Source: Ruania albidiflava DSM 18029
GTDB lineage: Bacteria > Actinomycetota > Actinomycetes > Actinomycetales > Beutenbergiaceae
Assembly: GCF_000421225.1 (NCBI RefSeq)
Contig: NZ_ATWL01000009.1
Coordinates: forward strand, 104,363-168,362
DNA length: 64,000 bases
Direction of reading: 5' to 3'
Shown here: positions 8,616 to 17,286 of the stretch, in pieces
Position numbering within the stretch: the first letter of the stretch is position 1
How the letters are laid out: each line of letters starts with the position of its first letter
Made by a program: the position numbers and the translations under genes
Notes under the pieces: generated by a model
What the model was told of the DNA's origin: nothing
What the model saw: only the letters and a program-made list of their open reading frames with translations
Databases searched by the model: none

Positions 8616-9538
8616 CAGGCGTTCCTCCCGATCAGGCGGCGCTGGATGAGCGAGAAGACCAGCGTGATCACCAGCAGCACCACTCCGGTAGCGCTCGCAT
8701 AGCCGAAGTCGAAGTACCCGAAGCCCTGGTCGTAGATCATGTAGGTCAACGTGTAGCTGGAGCGCACCGGGCCGCCGGAGGTCATCACATAGATCGTGTC
8801 GAATGCCTGGAACGACTTGACCGTCTCGAGGACCAGCACGAAGAACAGCGCGGGTTTGAGCAGCGGCAAGGTCACGCTGCGGAACCGGCGCCACGGTGAG
8901 GCGCCATCCAGCTGCGCCGCCTCGTAGTACTCCTGTGGGATCGCCAGCATCCCGGCCAGCAGGATCAGCATGTTGTAGCCGAAGTTCATCCAGGCGCTGA
9001 CCAGTGCAAGGGCCGGTAGCACCAGCACGCTGCTCTGCAGCCAGCTCCCGGTGGGTAGACCGATGGCTGACAGCGCCGTGTTGATCGGCCCATCGGTGCT
9101 GAACAGCCAGATGAAGATGATCCCGGACAGTACGGGCGAGGTGACGACCGGCAGGAAGAAGATCGACCGGTAGAAGGACATGCCCCGCAGCACACGGTTG
9201 CACAGCTGAGCCATCCCGAGGGAGATGGCCACTGTCAGCGGGATGGCGATCAGAGCGTAGATGCCGGTGACTCGCAGCGCGTTCCAGAACAGCGGATCGG
9301 CGAACAGGCGGACATAGTTGTCCAGCCCGAGCAGCTCGAAGGTGCCGGACAGGCTGTAGTCCCCGAAGCTGAGCGCAACGCCGTACAACGCCGGCAGAAT
9401 CCGGAAGGCGACGAAGAAGATGACGTACGGCAGGATGAAGATGTAGGCGGCGACCGCCCCAGGCGAGCGCCACATCGGCTGCTTCCGGCGTGGTGGAGCC
9501 AGTGCGGGCTGGTCCGCGGGCGCGATGGTGCTGACCAT
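8615..9538 (-). CDS. Carbohydrate ABC transporter permease, MalF/UgpA type
   Basis: This 307-residue permease has a 25-residue cytoplasmic N-terminus, then a first helix (VAAYIFILPYVIFFVAFRIL) and five more segments. Its EAA loop is YYEAAQLDGASPWRRFRSV near residue 200. These are the features of the MalF/UgpA/LacF group of CUT1 importers. The start is preceded by AAAGGGGA at normal spacing. It follows the solute-binding protein gene after a 74-base gap that contains a strong stem-loop, and overlaps the MalG-type gene by 4 bases. Confidence 0.93.
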   Translation of the reverse strand: MVSTIAPADQPALAPPRRKQPMWRSPGAVAAYIFILPYVIFFVAFRILPALYGVALSFGDYSLSGTFELLGLDNYVRLFADPLFWNALRVTGIYALIAIPLTVAISLGMAQLCNRVLRGMSFYRSIFFLPVVTSPVLSGIIFIWLFSTDGPINTALSAIGLPTGSWLQSSVLVLPALALVSAWMNFGYNMLILLAGMLAIPQEYYEAAQLDGASPWRRFRSVTLPLLKPALFFVLVLETVKSFQAFDTIYVMTSGGPVRSSYTLTYMIYDQGFGYFDFGYASATGVVLLVITLVFSLIQRRLIGRNA

Positions 9539-9566
9539 GGCGTATCCCCTTTCTGGTGAACGGTCC

Positions 9567-9601
9567 GGTGGTCGGGGCCAGCACTGCCCGCCCCGACCAC
9601 C
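9567..9601 (-). promoter_or_regulatory. Intercistronic stem-loop between sugar-binding protein and permease genes
   Basis: A perfect 12-bp inverted repeat (GGTGGTCGGGGC at 9567-9578 and its complement at 9590-9601) encloses an 11-base loop in the 74-base gap between the solute-binding gene and the first permease. There is no run of T residues. Comparable stem-loops after malE-like genes protect the upstream mRNA and lower permease expression; partial termination is the alternative. Confidence 0.7.
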
Positions 9602-9612
9602 AAGGGGGTCTC

Positions 9613-10866
9613 TCAGCCGCGCTCGAGCAACGCGTTGACTTCCTGTTCCGCTGCGTCCAGGGCTGCCTGCGGATCGGTGTCTTCGAGGAGCACCGACTGG
9701 ATGTGCGGCCGGATGACGTCGATGAGCTCCCGCGCTTGCGGGTGCATCACGCCAGTGCGTACCTGGTCGAGGTACTCCATACCGTCGGCCAGCTGCGGGT
9801 CGTCGGCAAACAGGCCCTCGATGTCTTCCCGCGGGGGAAGGTACCCGGATGCCTCGATGAAGTCGGCGATGAAGTCGGAATCGGAAAGGTAGTGCACCCA
9901 GGCCTGTGCGGCCTCCGGAGAGTCGGTGGTGTTGAAGATCGACCAGGCGCCCACGGAGCCGGAGGCGACCTGCTCCATGTTCTGCATCGGTGGGACGGTC
10001 TCGAGGATGTCGGGGTCCACCAACGTGCGGGTCTGCACCAGGTTCGCACCGACCATGTATCCGACATTGCCCTGACCTGCTTCGGACTGCTCAAATTCCT
10101 GGGAAACGCTCAGCGGCTCCCTGGGTACCCACTCGTTGTCCACCATCTCCTTGATGAACTCCAGGGCTTCCAGACCCTCTGGGCTGTTGAAGGCTGCAGC
10201 AGTCAGGTCCTCGTTGAGGACCTCGCCGCCCGCCTGCCACAGGTAGAGGTAGAACGTGTGGTTCAGCGTGCTGGTCCCGGAGTACTCGGTGGCGAAGTAG
10301 CCGGCGTCCACGAAGGCCGGTGCTGCCTCTCTGAACTCGTCCCACGTGGTCGGGCAGTCAACGCCGGCGGCCTCGAGCGCCTCGGTGTTGCAGTACGAAG
10401 TCTGCATCTGCATCAGCAGAGGGGCGCCGTACAGAGCGCCGTCCCAGGTCATCGACTCCAGGGAGGAGTCGACGAACGAGTCCCAGTCGTCGCGCAGCTC
10501 ATCCAACGGGAGCAGCAGGTCTTCGTCGGCGTACTGTGGGATGAAGTCAGGGTTGAAGTAGACCACGTCGGGGGCGTTCTGTCCGGCGATAGCGGTCACC
10601 AATGCTTCCTCGCGGTTGGAAAAGGACTGCATCACCACCTCGACGTCGACGTTGGGATACTCCTCGTTGAAGTCGTCGACATACGGCTGCCACCAGTTGA
10701 CGCTGTCGACCACACCTAGTGGGTAGGTCCAGAAGGTGACGGTTCCGGAGACGTCGTCCGGATTGTCCGGCACGCCCACCTCGGGGTCGTTGCCGCCGCA
10801 GGCAGCCAGCAGCAGGGCTGCGCCTCCCGTGACAGCGGCAATCTTGGCTTGTGTGGTGCGTTTCAT
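9613..10866 (-). CDS. Carbohydrate ABC transporter solute-binding lipoprotein (family 1)
   Basis: This 417-residue lipoprotein binds the sugar for the CUT1 importer. The signal peptide ends in a lipobox LAAC with Cys23 as the lipidated residue. The mature part is a family-1 extracellular binding protein (GTVTFWTYP near the start, YNPDF/PTTWDEF motifs, C-terminal alpha-helical stretch DPQAALDAAEQEVNALLERG). An upstream in-frame TTG/ATG extension is possible, but the ATG at 10866 has a clear GGAGG site, so it is chosen. It heads the leftward operon binding protein, two permeases, hydrolase. A LacI operator lies 69 bases upstream. Confidence 0.92.
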   Translation of the reverse strand: MKRTTQAKIAAVTGGAALLLAACGGNDPEVGVPDNPDDVSGTVTFWTYPLGVVDSVNWWQPYVDDFNEEYPNVDVEVVMQSFSNREEALVTAIAGQNAPDVVYFNPDFIPQYADEDLLLPLDELRDDWDSFVDSSLESMTWDGALYGAPLLMQMQTSYCNTEALEAAGVDCPTTWDEFREAAPAFVDAGYFATEYSGTSTLNHTFYLYLWQAGGEVLNEDLTAAAFNSPEGLEALEFIKEMVDNEWVPREPLSVSQEFEQSEAGQGNVGYMVGANLVQTRTLVDPDILETVPPMQNMEQVASGSVGAWSIFNTTDSPEAAQAWVHYLSDSDFIADFIEASGYLPPREDIEGLFADDPQLADGMEYLDQVRTGVMHPQARELIDVIRPHIQSVLLEDTDPQAALDAAEQEVNALLERG

Positions 10867-10934
10867 CAGCCCTCCATCGGGTGCCAGCAAGTGCCGTAGG
10901 CACTGTCCGACCTGACCTGGTGCCCTCCACTACT

Positions 10935-10948
10935 TGCAATCGCTTGCA
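10935..10948. promoter_or_regulatory. LacI-type operator O2
   Basis: TGCAATCGCTTGCA is a near-perfect palindrome positioned between the start of the sugar-binding protein gene and the divergent regulator gene. The 382-base gap between the two genes otherwise shows only a second, weaker site at 11108. The site is nearer to the transporter operon, which it probably represses in the absence of inducer. Confidence 0.8.
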
Positions 10949-11107
10949 GACTAGGCAGCCCTATCCCGGGCTGTCAAGCCGGTATGAGCGTCATCGCCCG
11001 GCGTCTGCCCGGACGGAAAGACCTGTCTGTTTGGGTGGTGCTGGACCGCGCGTCGATCCCGTGCGGCGATGTCAGGTTTCCCTCGGCAGAGAAGGTCTAT
11101 CGGATCG

Positions 11108-11121
11108 TGGCACCGATTGCA
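11108..11121. promoter_or_regulatory. Degenerate LacI-type operator in front of the regulator gene
   Basis: TGGCACCGATTGCA matches the right half and centre of the regulon consensus but has two mismatches in the left half. It lies 128 bases upstream of the regulator start. Weak autoregulation is a reasonable reading; chance similarity is possible. Confidence 0.4.
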
Positions 11122-11248
11122 GCACGCGGGTACCATGGCCACTACGCGGATGAGGGGGCCGCTCCGCGCAGGTGCCGCATTCAGCGCAGAGGCACGGGTC
11201 AGCCCACCGGAATGGGGCATGTTGTCGGTCACCGAGAAAGGCGAATCA

Positions 11249-12241
11249 ATGGAGCGCGCAACTATCTACTCGATAGCCTCGTCGCTGGGCATCTCCGCCT
11301 CCACCGTCTCGCGGGCCTTCTCTCGCCCGGACATGGTCAAGAGCAGCGTGCGGGAGGCCGTGCTCGCGAAGGCGGAGGAGGTCGGCTATCAGCCCAACCG
11401 GGCTGCCCGCGGCCTGGCCACCGGCCAGACCGGAGTGTTCGGTCTGTTGATCCCGGACATCACCAACCCGTTCTTCCCGCCCTTCGTACGTGCTGTGCAG
11501 CACGCTGCAGGCCAGTACGACAGCGAGATCCTGCTGATCGACTCCGGCCGTAGTCAGAACGCGGAGGAAGACCTGGTACGCCGGATCCGGCCACAGGTGG
11601 ACGGTCTGATCATCGCCTCTCCTCGGTTGCCCAGCGGTCGGTTGAAGAAGTTGCTGACCGGGATACCGAGCGTTGTCGTCAACCGTGCCGTTCGCGGCCT
11701 GCCGGCTGTGCTGTGCGACAACTCCACGGCGCTGCGCCAGGCCGCTGACCACCTTTATCAGCTCCGGCACCGCAAGTTCGCGCTGCTCCGCGGCCCGAGC
11801 ACGGCGTGGGCTGCTGTCCAGCGTGCCCGAGCCGTGCGGGAGTGGGCCGAGGGTCGGACTGACATCGAGTTCACTGAGCTCGGACCGATCGAAGCGCAGT
11901 TCGCCGACGGCCGGGCCGCGGCGACCGGAGTGGTCGACTCCGGAGCGACCGCGATCCTCGCATTCGACGACCTGATGGCTGCCGGTGTGATCGCAGGGCT
12001 CAGCGATCTTGGCGAGACGGTACCTCGTGATCGCAGCATTGTCGGTTGTGACGACGTGCTCTTGGCCCAGACGATGACACCGAGCCTGACCACTGTCACC
12101 GCTCCGTTGACAGATCTGGGTCAGCAGGCGGTGACCACGCTCCGGGCGGTGCTCGCCGGCCAGCCCGTCCGGGACCTGCGGCTCCAAGGAGAGCTGGCGC
12201 TGCGCGGCACAGTGGCGCCCCCGCGGCGCAGACGTCGCTGA
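11249..12241 (+). CDS. LacI-family transcriptional regulator
   Basis: This 330-residue protein has an N-terminal LacI helix-turn-helix (ATIYSIASSLGISASTVSRA, residues 4-23), the hinge VGYQPNRAARGLATGQTG, and a periplasmic-binding-protein-like effector domain from about residue 60 (VFGLLIPDITNPFF) to the end (SLTTVTAPLTDLGQQAV). It is a repressor whose DNA affinity would be altered by a sugar ligand. The ATG at 11249 places the HTH at the expected distance from the N-terminus. An in-frame upstream extension exists but would put about 60 extra residues before the HTH. The many TGCAAnCGnTTGCA palindromes within 15 kb on either side are its likely targets, because no other LacI-family gene is present in the window. 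Confidence 0.92.
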   Translation: MERATIYSIASSLGISASTVSRAFSRPDMVKSSVREAVLAKAEEVGYQPNRAARGLATGQTGVFGLLIPDITNPFFPPFVRAVQHAAGQYDSEILLIDSGRSQNAEEDLVRRIRPQVDGLIIASPRLPSGRLKKLLTGIPSVVVNRAVRGLPAVLCDNSTALRQAADHLYQLRHRKFALLRGPSTAWAAVQRARAVREWAEGRTDIEFTELGPIEAQFADGRAAATGVVDSGATAILAFDDLMAAGVIAGLSDLGETVPRDRSIVGCDDVLLAQTMTPSLTTVTAPLTDLGQQAVTTLRAVLAGQPVRDLRLQGELALRGTVAPPRRRRR

Positions 12242-12354
12242 TCCCCGCTCGAGGTCTCGGTGTGATGGTCGTGGTCGCAGACGGGTCGGGACGCCAGTGC
12301 ATCAGCACCATGACCACCGCGTGCGAGCCGGCTGGGCAGGCAGTCTTCGGTCAC

Positions 12355-13026
12355 TTACGGGATCAACAGCCGCCCGGAGCGGCAGGCCGGATCCCACAGG
12401 CCGCAGGCCTGCTGCAGCGTGCGGGCCAGCGCGCGGTGACCGTAGGCGTTCGGGTGACAGCCGTGGCCGAGCCAGTGGTAGGTGCTGTTCGCCGGGGTGG
12501 CCTGCCAGACCGCATAGTGGTCGACCAGCGCCGTACCTGTCTCCGCGGCGACCTCGCGGATGGCTGCCACATACTCGGGGAGGTGCGCCACCACGTGGTC
12601 CGGGCCGGTCGGTAGCGTGTCGTTCGGGGTCTGGAGGACGACCGTTGCGCCCGTTGCTTCGCGGATCCGGGTGATCAGGTTGCGATAGCTGGCGGTGAAG
12701 GGCTCGACACCGGTGGTCCGCCCCCGGGTGTCGTTCAACCCGGTCCCGATCACCACCACATCCGGGCGATAGCGCAGGCACACTTGTGCCAGCTCGGTGT
12801 GCAGGTCGTCAACGCGCCAGCCGCTGACTGCGGTCGTGATCACCGCATCCCGCGTGCGTCCGGCCTCCCGTAGCCGCTCATGGAACAGCTCCGAGTACCC
12901 GCGTGCGCCCCAGGTGTGCCAGCTCGCGGCGGTGACGCTGTCGCCGATGAAGGACCAGGCCAACGGGTCCTCGACGGACAGCGCCCGGACCAGCTCGTCG
13001 AGGGCCTCGACCGCCGGTGCACTCAC
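12355..13026 (-). CDS. SGNH/GDSL-type hydrolase (putative carbohydrate esterase)
   Basis: The 223-residue product carries the SGNH blocks: FIGDSV with nucleophile Ser30, block II Gly69 (AVSGWRVDD), block III GLND with Asn98, and block V HPNAYGH with His191. The usual Asp three residues before that His is replaced by His188, which is unusual and may mean a Ser-His dyad. There is no signal peptide, so it should act in the cytoplasm, probably removing acetyl or similar ester groups. The GTG start overlaps the stop of the upstream oxidoreductase by 4 bases. It is the last gene of a three-gene leftward operon behind operator O3 (14943). Confidence 0.82.
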   Translation of the reverse strand: MSAPAVEALDELVRALSVEDPLAWSFIGDSVTAASWHTWGARGYSELFHERLREAGRTRDAVITTAVSGWRVDDLHTELAQVCLRYRPDVVVIGTGLNDTRGRTTGVEPFTASYRNLITRIREATGATVVLQTPNDTLPTGPDHVVAHLPEYVAAIREVAAETGTALVDHYAVWQATPANSTYHWLGHGCHPNAYGHRALARTLQQACGLWDPACRSGRLLIP

Positions 13027-14033
13027 CGGGGACGGACTGGCTGCCCGGTGCGGGCGGAGGTGTACGCGGCCTCGATGAACGCCACGGCCGCCCGCGCCTG
13101 TGTGGAGGTGACAAGTGGGCGGGTGCCGGTGCTGGCTGCTGTGACGAAGTCAGTCAGCTGCCCCAGCTGCTGGTCGGCGGGCTCGAACTCGGGAACGTCC
13201 TGACCGTCGTGGGAATGGAAGTGGGTGAGCTTCTCCGAGAGTGTGATCGCAGCACCGCCGTCACCCATCACGGCCACGCGCAGCGGAAGGTTCCCGAACG
13301 CCGTCGTGGTGGCTAGGAACGTCAGCAGGGCGCCGCTGGTGAACTTCGCGGTGATCGTGATGGTGTCCTCCACCTCGATGCGTTCGTGCGCGAGCAGTCC
13401 GCTGTGCGCGTACACCTCCTCGACGTCTCCGAGCAGCCACAGAGCGAGGTCCACGAGGTGGACGCCCTGGTTCATCAGCGCCCCACCGCCGTCGAGCGCC
13501 CAGGTGCCGCGCCACGCGCCGGAGTCGTAGTACTCCTGGGTGCGCCACAGCGCGATCTCGATGTTCGCCGCGGTGACGTTGCCCAGGCGGCCGGAGGAGA
13601 TGGCGCCGTGCAGGAACTCGTTCTCCGGGGCGAACCGTCGCTGGCTGACCACGGACAGGGTCTTGCCCGAGCGCTGCTCGGCGGCGATGATCCGGTCTGC
13701 GGCATCGACGGTGACATCGATCGGCTTCTCCAGGAGCACGTGCTTGCCCGCATCCAGAGCAGCTATCGTCACGTCGGCGTGCAGACCGGACGGGATGGCG
13801 ATGATCACGCCGTCGACGTCTGGACGTGCGAGCAGGTCCGCGACCGAGGCCTCGACGGGTGCACCGAGGTCGGCGCCCACAGTGGTGGCCGCCTCGGCGT
13901 CGGCGTCGGCGATGGCGACCAGGCGGGCGGGGGAGGTGTCAGCCAGGAGTCGCTTGATGTGCGCCTTGCCGACCACCCCCACGCCGATCACGCCGAGATG
14001 CATCGGTTCGGTGGTGGATGTGCTGGCGGTCAT
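13023..14033 (-). CDS. Gfo/Idh/MocA-family NAD(P)-dependent oxidoreductase
   Basis: This 336-residue protein has an N-terminal Rossmann fold (GVIGVGVVGKAH, residues 14-25), the family signature LEKPIDV with Lys103, and a C-terminal alpha/beta domain with the catalytic-face motif NQGVHLVDLALWL. Members oxidise or reduce sugars, inositols and sugar acids. The stop overlaps the SGNH hydrolase start, and the ATG start overlaps the stop of the next upstream oxidoreductase (ATGA), so the three proteins are made together. The substrate is not determined. Confidence 0.88.
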   Translation of the reverse strand: MTASTSTTEPMHLGVIGVGVVGKAHIKRLLADTSPARLVAIADADAEAATTVGADLGAPVEASVADLLARPDVDGVIIAIPSGLHADVTIAALDAGKHVLLEKPIDVTVDAADRIIAAEQRSGKTLSVVSQRRFAPENEFLHGAISSGRLGNVTAANIEIALWRTQEYYDSGAWRGTWALDGGGALMNQGVHLVDLALWLLGDVEEVYAHSGLLAHERIEVEDTITITAKFTSGALLTFLATTTAFGNLPLRVAVMGDGGAAITLSEKLTHFHSHDGQDVPEFEPADQQLGQLTDFVTAASTGTRPLVTSTQARAAVAFIEAAYTSARTGQPVRPR

Positions 14034-14908
14034 GACTGGCCCTTGGTCTCGAGTGCGGCGGTGATGGCACTCAGCACCGCGATCGGGCTGAGCAGATCGT
14101 CCGGGGAGGTGGGGGAGGAGCCGGCATCGACGGCGGCGACGAACCGGGCCAGCGCGGGGGCGTTGTAGTCCGGTCCCAGAGTGAGCTCGCGAGCAGTGAC
14201 CGCGTCGGTCCGGGTGGCACTGGCGTGGAACGGTACCCGGTGGCCGTCGCCGGGTACCACGAAGGTCAGCGTGACCTGCACTCCCGCGATCTGTGTGTGC
14301 GCCACCGTGGTATCGCCCTCCCGGTGCACGTGCACCTGCACCGAGCCGGGCGCCACCGTGGGGTTGCCGAGGATCTCCAGCGCCGCTTCCACGTGGTGGA
14401 TGCCGTAGAAGAACAACCCGGAATAGGGGCTCTCCGGATCTGCCGGACCGGTCACGCTGACGTGACGCAGGCTGTTGGTACCGGCCTCGGTCAGCTCGGC
14501 GACCTGCGGGACGAACCGCAGCGCCGAGCAGGAGACCAGCGGCGCGCCGGATGCCTGGGCGGCAGCCAGGATAGCCTCGGCGTCCGCCACGCTGGTGGCG
14601 AGGGGCTTGTCGACCAGTACCGGCATGCCGGCCCGAAGCAGGGGCTCGGCCTGCTCCCGGTGGCGCGCCCCGTCCCGGGTGGAGATGATCGCGGCATCGA
14701 CCGTGCCGAGCAGGTCCTCAGGGCCTTCGACGATGCGGAGGTCGCTACCGGCGGCGAGCGTGGCGTTGCGCTCGGAAGCGCCGCCGACCAGCGCCGCGGC
14801 GCGGAAACCAGGATGGCGTTCCTCCGCGTTCAGAAACCGGATGAAGTGGTCGGTGTGGGAGTTCTCGGTGCCGATGAAGCCGATGCTGGTCACAGGCGAG
14901 CGATCCAA
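14030..14908 (-). CDS. Gfo/Idh/MocA-like oxidoreductase with variant nucleotide-binding loop
   Basis: The 292-residue product is a divergent member of the Gfo/Idh/MocA family. In place of the usual GxGxxG it has FIGTENSHTDHF near residue 11. The signature lysine is kept (LVDKPLA, Lys101), and GIHHVEAALEIL is the counterpart of the HxxDxxxxL motif, with Glu in place of Asp. It is the first gene of the leftward oxidoreductase/esterase operon. The start is uncertain: TTG at 14908 or GTG at 14893, neither with a strong ribosome-binding site. Operator O3 lies 35 bases upstream. Confidence 0.78.
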   Translation of the reverse strand: MDRSPVTSIGFIGTENSHTDHFIRFLNAEERHPGFRAAALVGGASERNATLAAGSDLRIVEGPEDLLGTVDAAIISTRDGARHREQAEPLLRAGMPVLVDKPLATSVADAEAILAAAQASGAPLVSCSALRFVPQVAELTEAGTNSLRHVSVTGPADPESPYSGLFFYGIHHVEAALEILGNPTVAPGSVQVHVHREGDTTVAHTQIAGVQVTLTFVVPGDGHRVPFHASATRTDAVTARELTLGPDYNAPALARFVAAVDAGSSPTSPDDLLSPIAVLSAITAALETKGQS

Positions 14909-14942
14909 TCACGTTCGGGGGCAGGTACCTCCCACCCTGACG

Positions 14943-14956
14943 TGCAAGCGGTTGCA
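14943..14956. promoter_or_regulatory. LacI-type operator O3
   Basis: TGCAAGCGGTTGCA fits the regulon consensus and lies just upstream of the leftward oxidoreductase/SGNH operon. With O4, 241 bases away, it frames the 354-base divergent intergenic region (14909-15262). No gene is seen in that region. Confidence 0.8.
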
Positions 14957-15183
14957 TGTCAAGGTTCTCCCGGTGCGACTCCATGCATCGAGTGATGCCC
15001 GTCCTGATGTCGGGTGATAGGCGAGATCGGCGGAGACGAGCGGTTCGCGCTTGCCCAGCCGGAGAGGTTGAGAGTGGAGCCTGGGGGTGCAGGACCTCTC
15101 CGCCGTGGCTTCGACGGTCGGCATCGGGGCTCGGGCTGGCATGGGCACAATTGACCGATCGGTGCATCATGGCTAGCGTGGGA

Positions 15184-15197
15184 TGCAATCGGTTGCG
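15184..15197. promoter_or_regulatory. LacI-type operator O4
   Basis: TGCAATCGGTTGCG matches the consensus except for the last base and lies 65 bases before the start of the rightward oxidoreductase pair at 15263. Confidence 0.75.
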
Positions 15198-15262
15198 CAA
15201 TGGGCGATAGGCCGCACGAGCCACCGGTGAGGATGCCTCGTACGCGATGATGAGGAGAGTGC

Positions 15263-16288
15263 ATGAGCGCGGAGGTCGGAGTTGCGATCCTGGGGCTGGG
15301 AGGCATCGGGCTCAGTCACGCACGGGCGCTGCGCGAGCTGGCGCCAGCGGTCCGGCTCTCCGCCTATAGCGGTGGTACGCCTGCACGGGCGGCTGAAGCA
15401 GGCTGGCCGGACGCGGTGCGCGTAGAACCGGAGGCCCTGGTGCACACGGCCGGGGTGGACGTGGTCGCCGTGTGTTCCCCGAGCGCCGTGCACGCGGAGC
15501 ATGCCGTGGCCGCGCTGACCGCTGGCCGCCATGTGGTGGTGGAGAAGCCGCTGGCGCTGCGCGTTTCGGACGCGGAGCAGATCCTTCGCCTGGCAGTCGA
15601 GCGCGACCGCCTCGCGGCGGTGATCTCGCAGCGCCGGCTGGAGCCGGAATATGCGGCCGTCAAGCGGCTCCTGGACGAGGGAGCGCTCGGCAGCGTGCGT
15701 CTGGCCAGCACCCACGTGCACTGGTGGCGCGATGACGGGTACTACCAAGCCGCCCAGTGGCGTGGCTCGATGGCGGCTGGTGGTGGGTCCCTGATGAACC
15801 AAGGGGTGCACAACGTCGACCTGCTGCGCTGGTTGTGTGGTCCAGTGGTCGAGGTGACTGCCCAGTACGGCACTGTGGCGCACTCGATCGATGCTGAGGA
15901 CACCACCGTGGCGACCCTGCGGTTCGCCAGTGGGGCACTGGGGATGATCAGCACCTCGACGGCCACGCCACCCGGTTCCCCCGCCACCCTGACCCTGCAC
16001 CTGGACCGCGGAGTGGTCGAGTTGGGACAAGGGTCGATCGTGCGCTGGGAGATCGACGGCGTACCTGCTCCCAAAGCCGCCAGTCAGATCGCGAGCGGCG
16101 CGGCGGATCCGACCGCGATCGGGATCGCCGGGCACGTGGAGCAGTGGCGCGACGTCCTCGAGGCGATCGGCACCGGCCGGCCGGCCGCGATCACCGCTTC
16201 CGACGGAGCGGAGACCGTCCGGCTGCTGTGCGCCATCTACCGTGCCGCCGAGCTCGGCCGGGCCGTGCGACCCGAGGAGCTGACATGA
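15263..16288 (+). CDS. Gfo/Idh/MocA-family oxidoreductase
   Basis: This 341-residue dehydrogenase has a canonical dinucleotide loop (ILGLGGIGLSHA, residues 9-20), the signature VVEKPLAL with Lys95, and the substrate-domain motif NQGVHNVDLLRWL near residue 177. The ATG has GAGGAGA upstream. Its stop overlaps the following dehydrogenase as ATGA. A tryptophan/tyrosine-rich stretch (HVHWWRDDGYY) just before the C-terminal motif is shared with sugar-processing members such as those acting on glycosides or anhydro-sugars, but the exact substrate cannot be told. Confidence 0.88.
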   Translation: MSAEVGVAILGLGGIGLSHARALRELAPAVRLSAYSGGTPARAAEAGWPDAVRVEPEALVHTAGVDVVAVCSPSAVHAEHAVAALTAGRHVVVEKPLALRVSDAEQILRLAVERDRLAAVISQRRLEPEYAAVKRLLDEGALGSVRLASTHVHWWRDDGYYQAAQWRGSMAAGGGSLMNQGVHNVDLLRWLCGPVVEVTAQYGTVAHSIDAEDTTVATLRFASGALGMISTSTATPPGSPATLTLHLDRGVVELGQGSIVRWEIDGVPAPKAASQIASGAADPTAIGIAGHVEQWRDVLEAIGTGRPAAITASDGAETVRLLCAIYRAAELGRAVRPEELT

Positions 16289-17286
16289 AGGTTGCCATCG
16301 TGGGTGCAGCCCACCCGCACGTGAACTACGCCCTGGACGAGGTCACCGCGCGGCCGGCAGTCGAACTCGTCGCCGCGTGCGAGGCAGACGAGCAGATGCG
16401 CGCTGCCTACCTCTCCGGGCTTGCCGACGTTCCGGTCTACGCCAGTGCGGCCGAGCTCTTCGATCGGCACCAGGTGGATGTGGCCCTGGTGGCGGGGGTG
16501 TACTCCCAGCGTGCGGGGGCCGCACTGGTAGCGCTCGAGGCGGGAGCGCACGTGCTGGCGGACAAGCCGTTGTGCACGAGCCTCGCTGACCTGGACCGGA
16601 TCGCCGAGGCGGCCGATCGTGCCGACCGGCACGTGTCGGTGGTCTTCGAGAAGCGGTTCTATCCGCCGACGACCGCGGCTCGTGAGCTGCTGGACTCCGG
16701 CCTGCTGGGCGACCTTGCGCTGGTAGCCAGCACCGGACCGCACAAGCTCAACCAGCCCTCGCGGCCCGCCTGGTTCCTCTCCCGTGAGGGGTACGGCGGG
16801 ATCGCCGGCGACCTTCCGGTGCACGACATCGACCTCGTCCTCTCGCTCACCGGAGCCAAGAGAGGCGAGGTCAGCGCCGTCACCGGCAATGCGCGACGAT
16901 CGGATCATCCCGAGTTCGACGACCACGTCGCGGTCCTGCTCCAAGCTGATGGCGTAGTCGCCACGATCGAAGCCAACTGGCTGTCACCGCAGGCGGCGCA
17001 GATCCACGGGCACTACCGGATGCGTTTGACCGGCTCCGAGGGCACCGCCGAGCTGGACTGGGCATACAACACTCTCACAGTCGCAACCCACGACCGGGCA
17101 CCGTGGCAGCAAGAGCTCGGCCCTGCGCATCGGCCCGCGGCCTACTTCTTCGACGCGCTGGCCGACGGCGCCGAGCCATCGATCGGCACGTTGGCGAGCC
17201 TGCTGGCCACCCGGGTGGCGTTGCTGGCCCAGCGCAGCGCAGCCCACGGCGGCCGGCCGGAACCGTTCGGCGCATGGGACGGTTGA
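16285..17286 (+). CDS. Gfo/Idh/MocA-like oxidoreductase with variant nucleotide-binding loop
   Basis: The 333-residue product has VAIVGAAHPHVNY at the N-terminus instead of GxGxxG, then VLADKPLC with Lys94 as the family lysine, and PVHDIDLVLSLTG in the C-terminal domain. Like the protein at 14030 it appears to belong to a side branch of the family. It is translationally coupled to the canonical dehydrogenase upstream. The two operons each pair one canonical and one variant member, suggesting two oxidation/reduction steps or paired complexes on the same compound. Confidence 0.8.
   Translation: MKVAIVGAAHPHVNYALDEVTARPAVELVAACEADEQMRAAYLSGLADVPVYASAAELFDRHQVDVALVAGVYSQRAGAALVALEAGAHVLADKPLCTSLADLDRIAEAADRADRHVSVVFEKRFYPPTTAARELLDSGLLGDLALVASTGPHKLNQPSRPAWFLSREGYGGIAGDLPVHDIDLVLSLTGAKRGEVSAVTGNARRSDHPEFDDHVAVLLQADGVVATIEANWLSPQAAQIHGHYRMRLTGSEGTAELDWAYNTLTVATHDRAPWQQELGPAHRPAAYFFDALADGAEPSIGTLASLLATRVALLAQRSAAHGGRPEPFGAWDG

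Noticed and set aside
7731..9584. One 617-codon frame spanning both sugar permeases
   Set aside because: Only the 3' half encodes the MalG-type permease; the 5' half is a shadow of the MalF-type permease in another frame, with ATGA overlap between the real genes.
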